DNA from: Temnopleurus reevesii | Taxonomy: Eukaryota > Echinodermata > Echinoidea > Temnopleuroida > Temnopleuridae | NCBI GenBank assembly: GCA_036244855.1 | Contig: BQKZ01000813.1 | Coordinates: 12,281 to 52,971, forward strand | Reading direction: 5' to 3' | Length of the DNA: 40,691 nt | Shown here: positions 12,401-21,152 of the stretch, one piece after another | Numbering within the stretch: position 1 is the first letter of the stretch | How the letters are laid out: each line of letters opens with the position of its first letter | Notes under the pieces: generated by a model | Seen by the model: only the letters and a program-made list of their open reading frames with translations | Databases searched by the model: none | What the model was told of the DNA's origin: nothing | Position numbers and translations under genes: made by a program

Positions 12401-15400
12401 GTACAAAAAGAGGCAAGTGAGACTTCAAGTAAATGAAACATACCTTGACTTTCTATCTGATCCTCAATCCACCTCTTTGTGCCATGATAGTTGAACTTAC
12501 CACCTCCAGAGAGAAAGAACAACAAATTGAACCTGAAGGGGGAAAAATCATTATGATCATTATTCAAAGAATCTTGAAAGGGGACTAGCTTTTGTGTACA
12601 TAGCTACAAAATGATTTGACAAAAAGATCGTGAAAATACAGAATGGCAGTTTTCCTACTCTCTAAGGATAACAAAATTTCCTCATTTTCCCCTGATAACT
12701 ACGTAAATTTAATTCACTTATTCAAACCTCTTTTGGTACATCCTAAATGACTGATACTGACAATTTTTCTGGGCTCGATGGAATTCCATGAGTGTCCCCT
12801 GATTTCAGGGATTTTTATACATTCCTTGATATTTCCTTGACTGGGGAAATTGAATGGACAAATTCTTGCTTTTATGCAAATGTGCACAAATCAGAATGGA
12901 AGCATTATTTCTTATTCATTTTAATTATGATTCATAATGTCATGCATTTTCCGAAATGGTATGTTTGTAATGTGAACGCCACAATTCTTTGGAATGTTAC
13001 TTATATTTATATCACTTAACTGGCCTTTCAGTGTCAATAGCCCCCCCCCCCCCCCCCCCCCCCTCCGAAATTGTTTGGATGCCCTGCAATGCTATTTTCT
13101 AGTGAAAGCATCAGTCTGTAAAAATTGTCTTTTTCATATCATATTTTAGGCACAATTCATACACAATTTATGAGGTAAATAAGACTTGGAAGGAAGTTAA
13201 CAGCCAAAAAAAATTATCTGGAAATTTTTTTTCAGGTTTCGTTCCAGATGTTACAGTGATTTTAGTGAAAAGAAAAGATGGAGGAAAAAAATCAGGTGTG
13301 TCCATTTTCAGAGAGTCGTTTGGTGGAGGGCAGCATTTTTCTTTTGTTTTTGGCCTAATGATTTCACCAGGGGGAAATGGACACTTATAGATAACATCAC
13401 TTGTCTTCCTGTTCAAAGTGTCCCAGAATTCAACTCTTATTTCCTATTACATGTCTACAAGAAACATATAATGGCTATACAAACAATCACCATAAACAGT
13501 ACTATGATTTCATTATGGTTAGAGTGTATGCATATAGACAAGTCAATTTTCAAATGACAAGTACTGGTTTTTCTAGCAATAACAATTGTGATTGAAGATG
13601 ATGTATTTGAATTGGCCAATGAAATGATTCAATACTCCTTTATCTCTTAAAACTTATTTCATTACAATGACAAATTTCTTGTTGGTAGAGACAATCTTTC
13701 AATGGATTTAAAAATATCTTCATCTCATGTGGGTCAGAGAATTTGTTTAGTGAGGCAATTTAAACAAAAAAGTGCTGATCATATAATAAATGTGGGCAAT
13801 TGTGGGCAATCTAATTGTGTGAACTGACTCATACCAATCAAAAGCCTCATCTCAACAACTGTGATTCCTTTATGTTTTCATCACAATATGTTGATTGTAC
13901 ATGTACATGCTATTTCACTCTACTAAATTTCTCCAAAGATTAAAAGAACTAATATTGCCTGTGATACCGGTACTTACTTAGCATGGGTTCTTGAGCTGGT
14001 ATACAGCTTACTGAAGAGTCTAGCAAGCTCTAGCAATGCCACAACACCACTTCCATTCGAGTCAGCTCCATGTGATAAATGCTGAAATAAAATGAAAGTT
14101 ATTGTTACCACCATCTGCCATTTTCCTTATAGATTTTCCCAATAATTTTGAGCAAAATATTCACAGGGCTAACAGGAATATTTGCATTAGGTGTCATATT
14201 GCTACAATGTACATATAGCTTTCTTGCTCTCTCCTTGGGCAGCTACTATAGGCATTTTTGGAAGAGGAAATCACTGTCTGATGTAAGCCTTCAATCCTCC
14301 CCCCGTCCATCCCTTCTAACAAATTATTGACTGTGTTACTTACTTGTGCAACACTGAATGTATAAATGAGCCAAAGTGGCTTGTTGGTCCTTTAACCACT
14401 GCCATCAATAAAGATTGATATTTACTGATACAACCCCAAAGATCCACTGTAGGAAGTTAGTCCTCCATTTTCTCTCTTTCCCTGTTGATCCTTGTAAGTT
14501 GTTACAGACTGCATTATTTACTGGTGCAAAATGAAATGCATAAATGAGCACCTATAGCCAAAGTGGGTAGTTGACCTTCCACCCCACCCCACATAAAGAT
14601 TGCTATTTATTGATACAACACCAACCAAATCATCGTGAGATTCTTCACTTTGCAAAGTTGATCCTCTATCCTCTCCCCGCCCATCTCTTCTGAGAAGTTA
14701 AAGTTTTTGTTACTTACCGGTGCAACACCAAAGGCATCATAATGAGCCACAATAGCCAAGGTGGGAAGTTGGTCTTCCACTCCCTTCCCTGTCAACTGGC
14801 CCTGTAAGAGATTTAAAAAACAAGAAAAAGAAATGAGAGAGCGATAAAAATTAATTGAAAACTAATTTTAACTTTCAGAGGTTGATCAAAATGTGTCAAT
14901 CGAAATCATTCTTTCATACGTGTCTTGTTAAAAACACATAACATGCGTGTTTGCATCTGATTTGAATTGTAACCTTTTAGCAACACCCCCGCAGTGACAT
15001 TTAAATGGCATGGCTGTTGGTCATTTAATCACTAAGGATACATTGCTTCCACAGACCAGAGTGGTGTTTCACCAAGTCGTTCTGAAAGTTACGCAAGACT
15101 TTAAGAAAGACTGGAGTACTTTAACTAGTGAAATACGCATAGGATTCTCGATTATTCAGCGCAAGAACTAATACCAGTCGTGCGTAAAGTCGCTCTTATA
15201 GTCTTTCGTATCTTGGTGAAACACCGTCTAGGTATGCTATGACTTGTAATGACTAATGATGTAATGACATACCTGGAAACTAATGATGTGACCATCCTTG
15301 ACAGGCTTTGCCTGAGATCCAGACACAACCATCTGGAATCCATTGGCATAAACTGCACTCAGGAGAGCTGTAAACAAAAACAAATAGAAGAATACATTAG

Positions 15401-18400
15401 TAATCAAAAGATAGCATTTGCAGGTTTCCCAGTATTTGAGAAGAGCCAAATTCATTAACTTTCCCTGTTTAATTTTCAAAATTGCCTCATATTTTCGTAG
15501 AGTTAATTGATCGCTTTCAACCACAATTGATTTCAAGGCACAATCAATTACCAAATAAATATATTGTGTCAAATTCCCTGATTTTTACCTCATTTGAGAG
15601 GTATTCTATCAACTTCCCTGATTTTTCCCAGACTGATAGAGTGAATTTTTTTCCTAGGTTTTCAAGGTCTTTCAGGTAGAGTGGGAATCCTGATTTGGGT
15701 TATTCTAAAATTTCAAATGTCCACTCCAAAGATGCAATCTACTGTAAAAACCAATATGACTAATTAATATCATTAAGACCCCCTGTAACTACTTACAAGG
15801 CAGGAGAACTTACAACGAGCAGCTGAATATTGATGTGGATGGACAGGAGCAGCTCATCCTCTGAAGCAAGGTAGTCCGGCCCGTTGACTAATTCACATAA
15901 AAACAAGACTCACTGATGACCGACTTACAGAGCAGGAAGACTTACCCTGAGCAGCTTAAGGTGCTTGATCACCGCTGACAGCTTGCTGAATGTCACTGTG
16001 GATGGACAGGAGCTCCTCATCATCTCAAGCAAGTTAGGTCTGGCAAGCTGACTAATTTACATATCTATAAGACTCCCTTGTGACTAATTTAGCAGGAGGT
16101 CTTACCCCGAGCAGCTGAAGGTACTTGGTCACCACTGACTGCTTGCTAAATGTCACTGTGGATGGACAGGAGCTTCTCATTCTCTCAAGCAAGGAGGTCT
16201 GGCACGTTGACTAATTTACATAGCTATAAGACTCCGTTGTGACTAACTTACGAAGCAGGAGTACTTACCCTGAGCAGCTGAAGGTGTTTGGTCATCGCCA
16301 ACTGCTTTCTGAATATAACTATCGATGGATAAGTAATCCTCATCCTCTTAAGCAAGGTAGTTAGGCCTGTTGACTAATTTACATAGCTATAAGATCCCTT
16401 GTGACTAACTTACGGAGCAGGATTACTTACCCTGAGCAGCTGAAGGTGCTTGGTCACCACTGACTGCCTGCTGAATATCACTGTGGATGGACAAGAGCTC
16501 ATCATCCTCTGTAGCAAAGTAGACTGGCATAATAGTCTCCTGCTCCAGCATCAGAGGCTCTAACTCCATCCATTGCTAGGACAAAAATATGAAACAGGAA
16601 TAGTATTATCAATAAGTAGTCCTTTTGAAATCTAGCGGATACATAAAGCATACTAGCAGCCACATCATGAAGCCTAAAGTCTGCATATATGTAATACACA
16701 GAATCACAGAGATCAATAAAATAACGCAAATTCTATTGGCCATGAATGACAAGCGATTTCTTTCATCTATTGTTTACAAATGTCATAATCTTATTTAATG
16801 CAACCTGAATTAAATCAGACTTAGTACTTAACCTTTTGTACACATAAGCTAAGCATCTCTATATAAAACTAATCAAGCAACAAATAAGATCAATGCTCCA
16901 AAAATGCCATCCTTGCCCATTATTTATGATCTAGAGTTCTAGACAAAGAAGCAGCAATACAAAAATTTAGGGGCGTTGTTCGAAAGTTGCAATTCAATCA
17001 TTTCAATGCAAATCAACTGAAAACCAGTTGCAAGATGCGCTTCTAACAAGATGCACATGAAACAATGATTTTGATTAACGCTTTCCAATCAACTGCAACT
17101 TTCGAACAACACCCCATTAGACAAGTATAAAAATTGTGGTGATGCAAAATGGATATGAGTTATGTTTGGTAATGCCAGTCCAAGTTTTATCTTAATTTTT
17201 CTTTTTATTAACTTAATTCTCATTTATTTGCAAACAAGAAACAGCAAGCTTACATTGATCACACTCTGAGGGGACGAAGCCAAAGACTCCGGGAGCAGGA
17301 TGACCAATGCACCTGCTCCTTGTTCTATGAGCTCCCTGTAACGGTCGGCGGTCACCTCCGACAGCTTGGCAAGGATGCATCTCCTGGTGACCATCTTGGC
17401 AGAGATGGGTCGGGCTTCAAGGTTGACTAGGGTGTTACGGCAGCCTGATCAAGTAAAGAAATAAAAAGTTGTTGCAAAGAGCTGTTAAAGATTTGATCTT
17501 TAGGAGTTGGAGTAGTTGAAGTTGAAGTATAAGTAAAAGTCTAATATGAGTGTATGGAAATAACTAAAGGAGAACTCTGGAGAAATACCAGAACTAGGCC
17601 ACTGCATAACCCAGTTAACTCTTTGTGCGTTCACCCGTAAACCCCCTGTGTGTTGCATTATTTTAGGGAGTGTGCATGTTTCATATGGGAACTGTACACA
17701 AGCGAATCTGTGCAAAAGTGCGAAGGAAACAGGCCAATGGATGTTCATACTTCATTGACGCGAAGAAAACGTGGAATGAGTCAATAGGGTTAAATATTTC
17801 AACCTCGTTTGGATTCGTTAGAAGAACAGTCTACACAAAAATAACATTTGTCATTTGTTTAAAAAAAGCAAGAAATGTTATTAATTTTTGAAAATTTGAA
17901 AACATATCTGTGAGTGTGAAAATGGCTACTAAAGTAGGCCTACTATACTAACCATCATTTTGGTGCAAAATTCATCATTTCTACCAGAAACTACATAGTT
18001 TAGGCAATATTAATGTACATTTGTGTAAAGGGAAATGTAAACATGCTGCCTAGTAAGGCTAATATTTTAACTAAGTATCTATCATGAAGATATCAGAAAT
18101 TTGGCAATGACTTCAGAAGTTCAGTTCACTTCAGTTTCCTGCAGTGAACTTGCAAACATGATAAATGCAAGAGATTCAACGGCTTAAACTTGAACTTTCT
18201 CACAAATAATTGTCATTATTGAAGAGGAAAAAGCCTAAAAGGTGCTTCTTTAATCATGAACAATTCTGACTCTGAGTCTGAGCCCTTGCCTCGAATCTCG
18301 ATGATCACTGATGATGAAAATATGCCGGATAATGATATTGATAAATGAACGAAAGTGCATGGAGTCAATGAGTGATTGAATGTGACGTGCGCAAGACGAG

Positions 18401-18744
18401 TGAGGTGGCTTATTTCACAATTTGGCCGGGGATAATATACAATTTTCACCATTTCAAAAAATAGTCAAAAAGGCCTCAGGCCGAGCCCAGGCGCAGGCTG
18501 AGCCCGGATTCCTCAATGAGTAGCCAGTAGAGCCGCGGCCCGGCCCGGCCAGCTCCCGGCGAGTCTGCGTAGCCTTACCGTATTGCGACCCGTGCAGGTC
18601 GAACTGCTGCATTCAATAGGCGGTGAAATCATGAGCTCCATGAACGGGCGAAATGGCGATCAAAATAGGAACCAGGAGAAGACATGTCCATGGGAAATGG
18701 CCCCTCACTACTTCAACTACTTCCTCGGCCTCCGCAAACCACAT
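3363..18744 (-). CDS. NCLN: Nicalin, ER membrane BOS-complex subunit, 14 coding exons, with an in-frame stop in exon 1
   Basis: Nicalin is a nicastrin-like type I ER membrane protein that works with NOMO and TMEM147 in the BOS complex of the multipass translocon (family knowledge). Spliced on the minus strand the exons are 18744-18579, 17444-17254, 16575-16431, 15367-15273, 14801-14718, 14081-13978, 12532-12444, 12033-11909, 11520-11330, 9674-9560, 8233-8070, 5727-5674, 5141-5063 and 3425-3363. All junctions are GT-AG and all phases agree, giving 554 codons plus TAA. Visible landmarks are an N-terminal hydrophobic signal (about residues 17-35), HYDAFGVAP and GADSNGSG of the degenerate M28 peptidase fold, LLFFLSGGGKFNYHGTKRW, SMVHKRINLADDWLAWEHER, and one C-terminal membrane segment (about 512-534) with a short basic tail. 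Oddities: TGA at codon 44, a second copy of exons 8 and 9 (11163-11039 and 10335-10145), and exon-derived tandem arrays in introns 3 and 5. Family assignment is very secure; whether this allele is functional is not. Confidence 0.95.
3795..3836. repeat. A-rich simple repeat (A7G)n
   Basis: AAAAAAAGAAAAAAAG units follow GGAGCC. Upstream (about 3620-3770) is AT-rich sequence ending AATAAAATC, which looks like a retroposon 3' end. Confidence 0.7.
4005..4185. repeat. Two-copy tandem repeat of about 95 bp (nicalin intron 13)
   Basis: AACTTATGAGGGG followed by ACAATAGAA and AAGAGGACA occurs at about 4008 and again at about 4104, with AATTGAATC / AATTCAACT continuing each copy. Confidence 0.65.
4367..4953. 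mobile_element. Palindromic MITE/foldback family P, copy 2 (nicalin intron 13)
   Basis: The element begins TTAAAGGGGAACTTCACCC and ends GGGTGAAGTTCCCCTT. The arms carry AAAATGGCTGCCAACATGG / CCATGTTGGCAGCCATTTT, an excellent inverted match, and CCATTCACTTTG / CAAAGTGAATGG. The structure is the same as at 307-890. It sits in the last nicalin intron. Translations from it are repeat shadow. Confidence 0.85.
5063..5141 (-). CDS. NCLN: Nicalin exon 13 (membrane segment)
   Basis: Codons 508-534, entry phase 2, exit phase 0. Reads NVKPAVFDLFLAAGIAGYLG then LIYLSVQ, the single C-terminal membrane span. The acceptor is TTTCAG/T and the donor CAG/GTAAGT. Confidence 0.92.
5674..5727 (-). CDS. NCLN: Nicalin exon 12
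   Basis: A 54-nt exon, codons 490-507 plus two bases, reading REPEYVFYDGLKFSMHAY. The acceptor is GTCAG/AGA and the donor AA/GTGAGT. Confidence 0.9.
5822..7625. mobile_element. piggyBac-like non-autonomous element with TTAA ends, carrying an inserted CR1-like fragment
   Basis: TTAACCCTAATCAGGCCGAG at 5822 is mirrored by CTCGGC...GTCGGCCTGATGAGGGTTAA ending at 7625. TTAA target sites and CCCT-type termini fit piggyBac-like elements. The interior next to each end is G/C-tract rich (GGGGGGGGGG, CCACCCCCT). The CR1-like fragment at about 6300-7398 sits inside, so the DNA element was there first. No transposase is visible. Confidence 0.72.
6300..7398 (+). mobile_element. 3' fragment of a CR1/L2-like non-LTR retrotransposon (RT tail, 3'UTR, pentanucleotide-type end repeat)
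   Basis: The frame FLGIVIDEKLSWKDHID, then a TAA at 6408-6410, then VCKTVARNTGVLNKLRHFLP is the end of the reverse transcriptase. It continues with LPYLNYGIIAWGN and ILQKRAIRVV to KKLKSYLLLH (stop 6951-6953). These are typical C-terminal RT motifs of CR1/L2-like elements. The 3' end is a short tandem of AAATTC units (about 7366-7398), typical of CR1/L2 3' termini. The 5' side is truncated. One in-frame stop shows it is inactive. Confidence 0.85.
8070..8233 (-). CDS. NCLN: Nicalin exon 11
   Basis: Codons 436-489 plus two bases. Reads DVNKDGIDSWIKYLSSEPRS and on to LSRYLKDVKRINIKADK, matching the conserved RYLKDVK...KADKR block just before the membrane-proximal region. The acceptor is GATCAG/GAT and the donor AG/GTAAGA. 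Confidence 0.93.
8307..8484. mobile_element. Tc1/pogo-like MITE with TA target site (nicalin intron 10 to 11 side)
   Basis: The left end TAGTCAAACCTGTCTAT and the right end GAGCAGGTTTGACTG are inverted, flanked by TA on both sides (8305-8306, 8485-8486). CAGTCAAACC-type termini with TA duplications are characteristic of pogo/Tc1-mariner derived MITEs. ACCACC / GGTGGT form inner pairs. Confidence 0.7.
8924..9432. mobile_element. Palindromic MITE in nicalin intron 10
   Basis: TTAAAGCCCAAGTATAGTTT at 8924 is matched by the inverted AAACTGTACTTGGGCTTTAA ending at 9432. The central part contains another pairing, GTGGTGCTGCACCAC near 9250. The element is non-coding and about 509 bp long. TTAA at the edges may be the target site. 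Confidence 0.75.
9560..9674 (-). CDS. NCLN: Nicalin exon 10
   Basis: Codons 397-435, entry phase 2, exit phase 0. Reads VSKVDSDKLARNVKIIAE then TLAHHIFGLGSSEMEVFV. The acceptor is CACAG/TTCC and the donor TAT/GTAAGT. Confidence 0.92.
10145..10335 (-). CDS. NCLN: Duplicate of nicalin exon 9 (9B)
   Basis: This is the same 191-nt exon as 9A with intact acceptor TCCAG/GAA and donor GT/GTAAGT. It reads ELETVTKSIAPSVKFSMVHK. Its exit phase (2) fits exon 10 exactly as 9A does, so it can replace 9A but cannot follow it. Confidence 0.85.
10553..10620 (-). mobile_element. Retroposon 3' tail (GCGC-type end plus TTATTA repeat), minus orientation
   Basis: Read on the minus strand, AAAAGGCGCTTTATAAATGC leads into an ATTATTATTATA tail. 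The 25911-25985 piece has the same layout on the plus strand (GTGCTATACAAGTAGCC then ATTATTATCATTATT). This resembles 3' ends of CR1/L2 or SINE retroposons widespread in marine invertebrates. Confidence 0.4.
11039..11163 (-). CDS. NCLN: Duplicate of nicalin exon 8 (8B)
   Basis: Same 125-nt length, splice sites and phase as exon 8A, with acceptor ACCAG/ATT and donor CAG/GTATGA. It encodes DTIGTGDELHLHVSKPP. If spliced after 9A, the entry phase is wrong (9A leaves phase 2, 8B needs phase 1) and the reading frame would soon stop. It is usable only as an alternative to 8A, or it is an assembly duplicate. Confidence 0.85.
11330..11520 (-). CDS. NCLN: Nicalin exon 9, upstream copy (9A)
   Basis: Codons 334-396 plus two bases. 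Reads ELETVTKSLAPSVKFSMVHK and onward to LPAYNSASRSTITDDV. The acceptor is CCCAG/GAA and the donor GT/GTAAGT. Copy 9B at 10145-10335 has Ile instead of Leu after KS and about a dozen mostly silent base changes. Confidence 0.9.
11909..12033 (-). CDS. NCLN: Nicalin exon 8, upstream copy (8A)
   Basis: Codons 292-333, entry phase 1, exit phase 0. Reads DSSLLTDVSYVLCLDTIG then SGDELHLHVSKPPKEGSE. A nearly identical copy (8B) lies at 11039-11163. The only residue difference I see is Ser against Thr after DTIG. Confidence 0.9.
12444..12532 (-). CDS. NCLN: Nicalin exon 7
   Basis: Codons 262-291, entry phase 2, exit phase 1. Reads KFNLLFFLSGGGKFNYHG then TKRWIEDQIESQ, the most diagnostic nicalin block. 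The acceptor is CCCCCTTCAG/G and the donor CAAG/GTATGT. Confidence 0.94.
13041..13063. repeat. Poly-C tract, 23 bases (nicalin intron 6)
   Basis: An uninterrupted C run lies inside the 1.4-kb intron between exons 6 and 7. The rest of that intron (12533-13977) is AT-rich with no exon, MITE or RNA gene that I can identify. Confidence 0.9.
13978..14081 (-). CDS. NCLN: Nicalin exon 6
   Basis: Codons 228-261 plus two bases. Reads HLSHGADSNGSGVVALLELA then RLFSKLYTSSRTHA, with the conserved GADSNGSG block. The acceptor is TTTCAG/CAT and the donor AA/GTAAGT. The following intron is about 1.4 kb. Confidence 0.93.
14278..14717 (-). repeat. Decayed tandem copies of nicalin exon 5 and its donor in intron 5
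   Basis: Two degenerate copies of the 3' part of exon 5 with flanking intron precede the real exon in plus-strand order. Landmarks are GTTACTTACTTGTGCAACAC at about 14335, ATTTACTGGTGCAAAATG at about 14515, and TTACTTACCGGTGCAACACC at the true exon (about 14711). Pyrimidine-rich linkers (TCCTCC..., ATCCTC...) repeat between them. The period is about 180-195. Confidence 0.8.
14718..14801 (-). CDS. NCLN: Nicalin exon 5
   Basis: Codons 200-227, phase 0 at both ends. Reads GQLTGKGVEDQLPTLAIV then AHYDAFGVAP, the first core motif of the M28-like fold. The donor CCG/GTAAGT is strong. Downstream intron sequence carries decayed copies of this exon's 3' part. Confidence 0.93.
15063..15225. mobile_element. 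MITE family Q, copy 1 (nicalin intron 4)
   Basis: GGTGTTTCACCAAG at the left is inverted as CTTGGTGAAACACC at the right, and internal GACTTTAAGAAAGACT / AGTCTTTCGTA also pair. It shares the internal CTGGTATYAGTTCTTG... / ...AACTAATACCAG segment with copies at 27254-27403 and 28469-28619. Confidence 0.8.
15273..15367 (-). CDS. NCLN: Nicalin exon 4
   Basis: Codons 168-199, entry phase 1, exit phase 0. Reads ALLSAVYANGFQMVVSG then SQAKPVKDGHIISFQ. The acceptor has a good polypyrimidine tract (TTTTTGTTTACAG) and the donor is CAG/GTATGT. The nicalin block ANGFQMV-SG is conserved. Confidence 0.93.
15795..16430 (-). repeat. Tandem array of partial copies of nicalin exon 3 plus its 5' splice site
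   Basis: Four decayed units lie directly downstream of exon 3 in the intron. Each copies the 3' part of the exon, the donor and about 60 nt of intron. Donor-side landmarks (CTTAC on the plus strand) fall at 15809, 15941, 16101 and 16264, against 16426 at the real exon: periods of about 132, 160, 163 and 162. Units keep the CTGAGCAGCTGAAGGTG and CACTGTGGATGGACA segments with substitutions. None contains the exon 3 acceptor. Confidence 0.88.
16431..16575 (-). CDS. NCLN: Nicalin exon 3
   Basis: Codons 120-167 plus one base. Reads QWMELEPLMLEQETIMPVYF then ATEDDELLSIHSDIQQAV. The acceptor is CTAG/CAA and the donor CAGG/GTAAGT. Its 3' half and donor are the source of the tandem array at 15795-16430. 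Confidence 0.92.
16970..17115. mobile_element. Palindromic MITE in nicalin intron 2
   Basis: GGGGCGTTGTTCGAAAGTTG pairs with CAACTTTCGAACAACACCCC. Inner segments AATCATTT / AATGATT and AACTGAAAACCAGTT also fold. It is about 146 bp and non-coding. Confidence 0.8.
17254..17444 (-). CDS. NCLN: Nicalin exon 2
   Basis: Codons 56-119, entry phase 1, exit phase 0. Reads GCRNTLVNLEARPISAKM and continues through RRCILAKLSEVTADRYRELI to GALVILLPESLASSPQSVIN, matching the nicalin lumenal N-terminal region. The acceptor is CAG/G and the donor AAT/GTAAGC. Confidence 0.93.
18579..18744 (-). CDS. NCLN: Nicalin exon 1 (signal peptide), contains in-frame TGA
   Basis: Starts at ATG (MWFAEAEEVVEVV...) and encodes codons 1-55, ending in phase 1 at donor GTAAGG. 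The stretch CLLLVPILIAISPVHG is the signal peptide. HDFTAY is followed by TGA (18615-18613) and then MQQFDLHG. From memory, vertebrate nicalin has Arg between Tyr and Met, so a single CGA-to-TGA change explains the stop. Confidence 0.88.
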
Positions 18745-18900
18745 ATTTCTCTTTAAAACTGGAAATTGAGCAAGAAATGATGATAATTTCTTCGGGTGTA
18801 ATTGAGAAAACCGGACAATGTAGAAAACGTGTGACTTTCTACCCCGGAAGTAAACGCGATGCTAGCGTCTGACCTCGATGCGAGGCGGCGCGGCGGTGTC
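18745..18900 (-). promoter_or_regulatory. Nicalin 5' flank and probable CpG-rich promoter with an ETS-type site
   Basis: Immediately upstream of the nicalin ATG, the sequence turns GC- and CpG-rich near 18840-18897, and the start of intron 1 (18480-18560) is also CpG-rich. CCGGAAGT at 18844-18851 matches the ETS/GABP consensus common in housekeeping promoters. No TATA box is evident. The transcription start cannot be placed from sequence alone. Confidence 0.45.
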
Positions 18901-19041
18901 AATTTTTTTTTCTCCGAGGGGGCAGGGGTGGTTCGATTGGTTCAATAGAACATGAGATCAATGAGACAAGTAACTTCATACAACTATGTGGCTTTTTTTA
19001 GTTAGTTTATATGTTTTATTTGTCTGTGCCTAGTTTGGGTG

Positions 19042-19071
19042 TTTTTTTTTTTTTTTTTTGGGGGGGGGGGG
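19042..19071. repeat. T-run followed by G-run
   Basis: About 18 T then about 11 G in the nicalin upstream region. Further C18 (19498-19515) and G14 (19674-19687) tracts follow within 650 bp. Confidence 0.85.
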
Positions 19072-19497
19072 CTTTTATTTGAACCATTTGCGTAGGTCTA
19101 TATGTCGTGGGATGGGAAGTCTAGAAATGTCATCCCCTATTATATGTAATCAGACAAATTCAGAAAAGTTGAAAATTGCTGTTCCGCGGCGATGAGGGGA
19201 AGATCCGAAACTCGACAATTGAGTACCAAAATATTTACGCATTTCATTCAGTCTCGTATATATATGCCCTTTTCGTTTCAAATGACTATTACTCACTTTT
19301 TGATTTTTTACAAAAAAGAGTGATCTCATGGATATCGGAGATATTTCACTCACTTAATTTTCGTGTCATTATCTGACTTTGCTCGTCTAGATAACTTTTT
19401 GGAGCTATCAGAGTCATTCATTTTCTATCTGTTGAATATCAAATAATAATCAAAACTTATAATGAAAGAGCCGCGGTCCCTGTAGCCTCTACCTATG

Positions 19498-19687
19498 CCC
19501 CCCCCCCCCCCCCCCATAATTTTCAGCGAATGCATGTAGACAAGAAAATAATACACAGTCTTCCCGGCCAACCCCTCTTCTTTTAAAAAATGTTCCATGG
19601 GTTTTGATGAGATTGATATAATAAGATTGATCAATTATTTACACAATGGACCATCTATGCATGTATCTTGTAAGGGGGGGGGGGGGG
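19498..19687. repeat. C18 and G14 tracts in opposite orientation
   Basis: A C18 tract at 19498-19515 and a G14 tract at 19674-19687 lie 158 bp apart and are mutually complementary, so the interval could fold. Confidence 0.75.
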
Positions 19688-20524
19688 CAATTGCATTTAG
19701 TCTGGTCCCGGGTTATCTCTCCGTGGTATGCCGAAAAATACTACACATTTCATTCAATGTCATTATCATTCGACCATATTTATATACCCGACTCCGCTGC
19801 GCATGTTTCACGAAATGGCAAAGGATTTAAATACAAAAAAAAAAAAAGTAAGAAAAATTTATATATTATATAAAAAAAAAAAAAAATATACTGTCAAAAT
19901 TTACCAGGTCATCGTCCTCTCTTTGCACTAGTATATATAATTCGGTGCACACAACACAAGATGTAGCTATAATGATATGCATGCATTTATCATACATCAA
20001 GTATGAGAGGAATACTTGCGCGTCTAGTATACCATAAACGTAGTACCACTCCGACTGTCTAGAAGTATACCGTGTAAAATGGGGGTAATGATTATGAACA
20101 CGCTTTGTACTCTGTACAAGCGCTGCAACTATAACGTGCAGAGCCGGAATTCTTATTATATGTTCATAACTATATTGTGTATGGATATCATGTTTGAGAT
20201 TTTTTTGTTTTGTGTTTTATTCTTTATATAGGGTTATAGCATTTATTGTTGTGTCAACCCTCAGTAGGCCTTTGGGTCAGTTGCACGAAATTGTCTTAGC
20301 TCTCCTTCTTGTGCACGTCTATATATACACATATGTTAGTAGGGTTATGCAAAGGGTTAAGCAGCTTTTAATAGCAAGAAGAAGATAACCAAGACCAAGA
20401 CCATTTCGTGCAATTTGGCCACTTGGTAATTTTGAGTTCTTCTTTGACCAGGGAGGGAGAGTGGGGCCTCGCAAGTTTCCTATATAGCCTACAGGAAATA
20501 GTTGCACATAATTTACATTGATGT

Positions 20525-20830
20525 AGTCTTAGAGGATGGAGGAAAAATACAATGATCAAAATATAAAAATCTGAGCAAAGTCGGATGATCCATTTAAAAG
20601 TTGTAACTTTTGATCCATTTTAGTCATGTACAAAAGTATTTCTCTCCAGAATATAAATTAGTATTAGGATGAGGAAGTTATAGAATGGATTTGGCTATTG
20701 TTTGGCTATTATGCTTTGAGCATATCAAGACCAAATTTGTATCTACTTTTCCGAAAAAGGAATAAATTAATGTTAAATAATATGATCCAAACGAATGGAG
20801 AGTTAATTGTCAACGGTGCGTGAGTCACAG
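20525..20830. mobile_element. Degenerate half-copy of palindromic family P
   Basis: GGAAAAATACAATGATCAAA and GAGCAAAGTCGGATGATCC (20540-20595) match the left arm of the 4367-4953 element. TTCCGAAAAAGGA and CGAATGGAGAGTT near 20745-20800 match the central part. The arms no longer pair well, so this is a decayed or partial copy. Confidence 0.55.
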
Positions 20831-21152
20831 ATACTGACAAAGTTGCCGAATAAAAAATGCTCACTTGGGGTATAATTCATTTGAACTGGCCAGTCGTCAG
20901 ACCTTGCTCCATCTTTATTGGTTGAATTGTTTTTCATTTATTAGCCTATATCCAAATGTCATGTCTGTGCTAGGCCCTCCGTTAATACTTATAAAATGAA
21001 CATAATATACGTCTCATGAAAATGGACATCAAAGGCGACCAAGACAGCACATTGTCATTCCTAGACTTGCAGATTAGTCAATGACACTGTTCACTTTTTG
21101 TCAATTAGATATTTTCTTCTCCTCTGACAAGATTTATGCTGTCAAGAGATTA

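Larger units (their letters stand above)
18901..20524. other. Intergenic, homopolymer-rich, no gene seen
   Basis: Upstream of nicalin. It contains several poly-C/G/T/A tracts and short frames without domain content. Confidence 0.5.

Noticed and set aside
18613..18615. TGA in nicalin exon 1 as selenocysteine
   Set aside because: Nicalin is not a selenoprotein family and Arg is expected there. A CpG transition is simpler.
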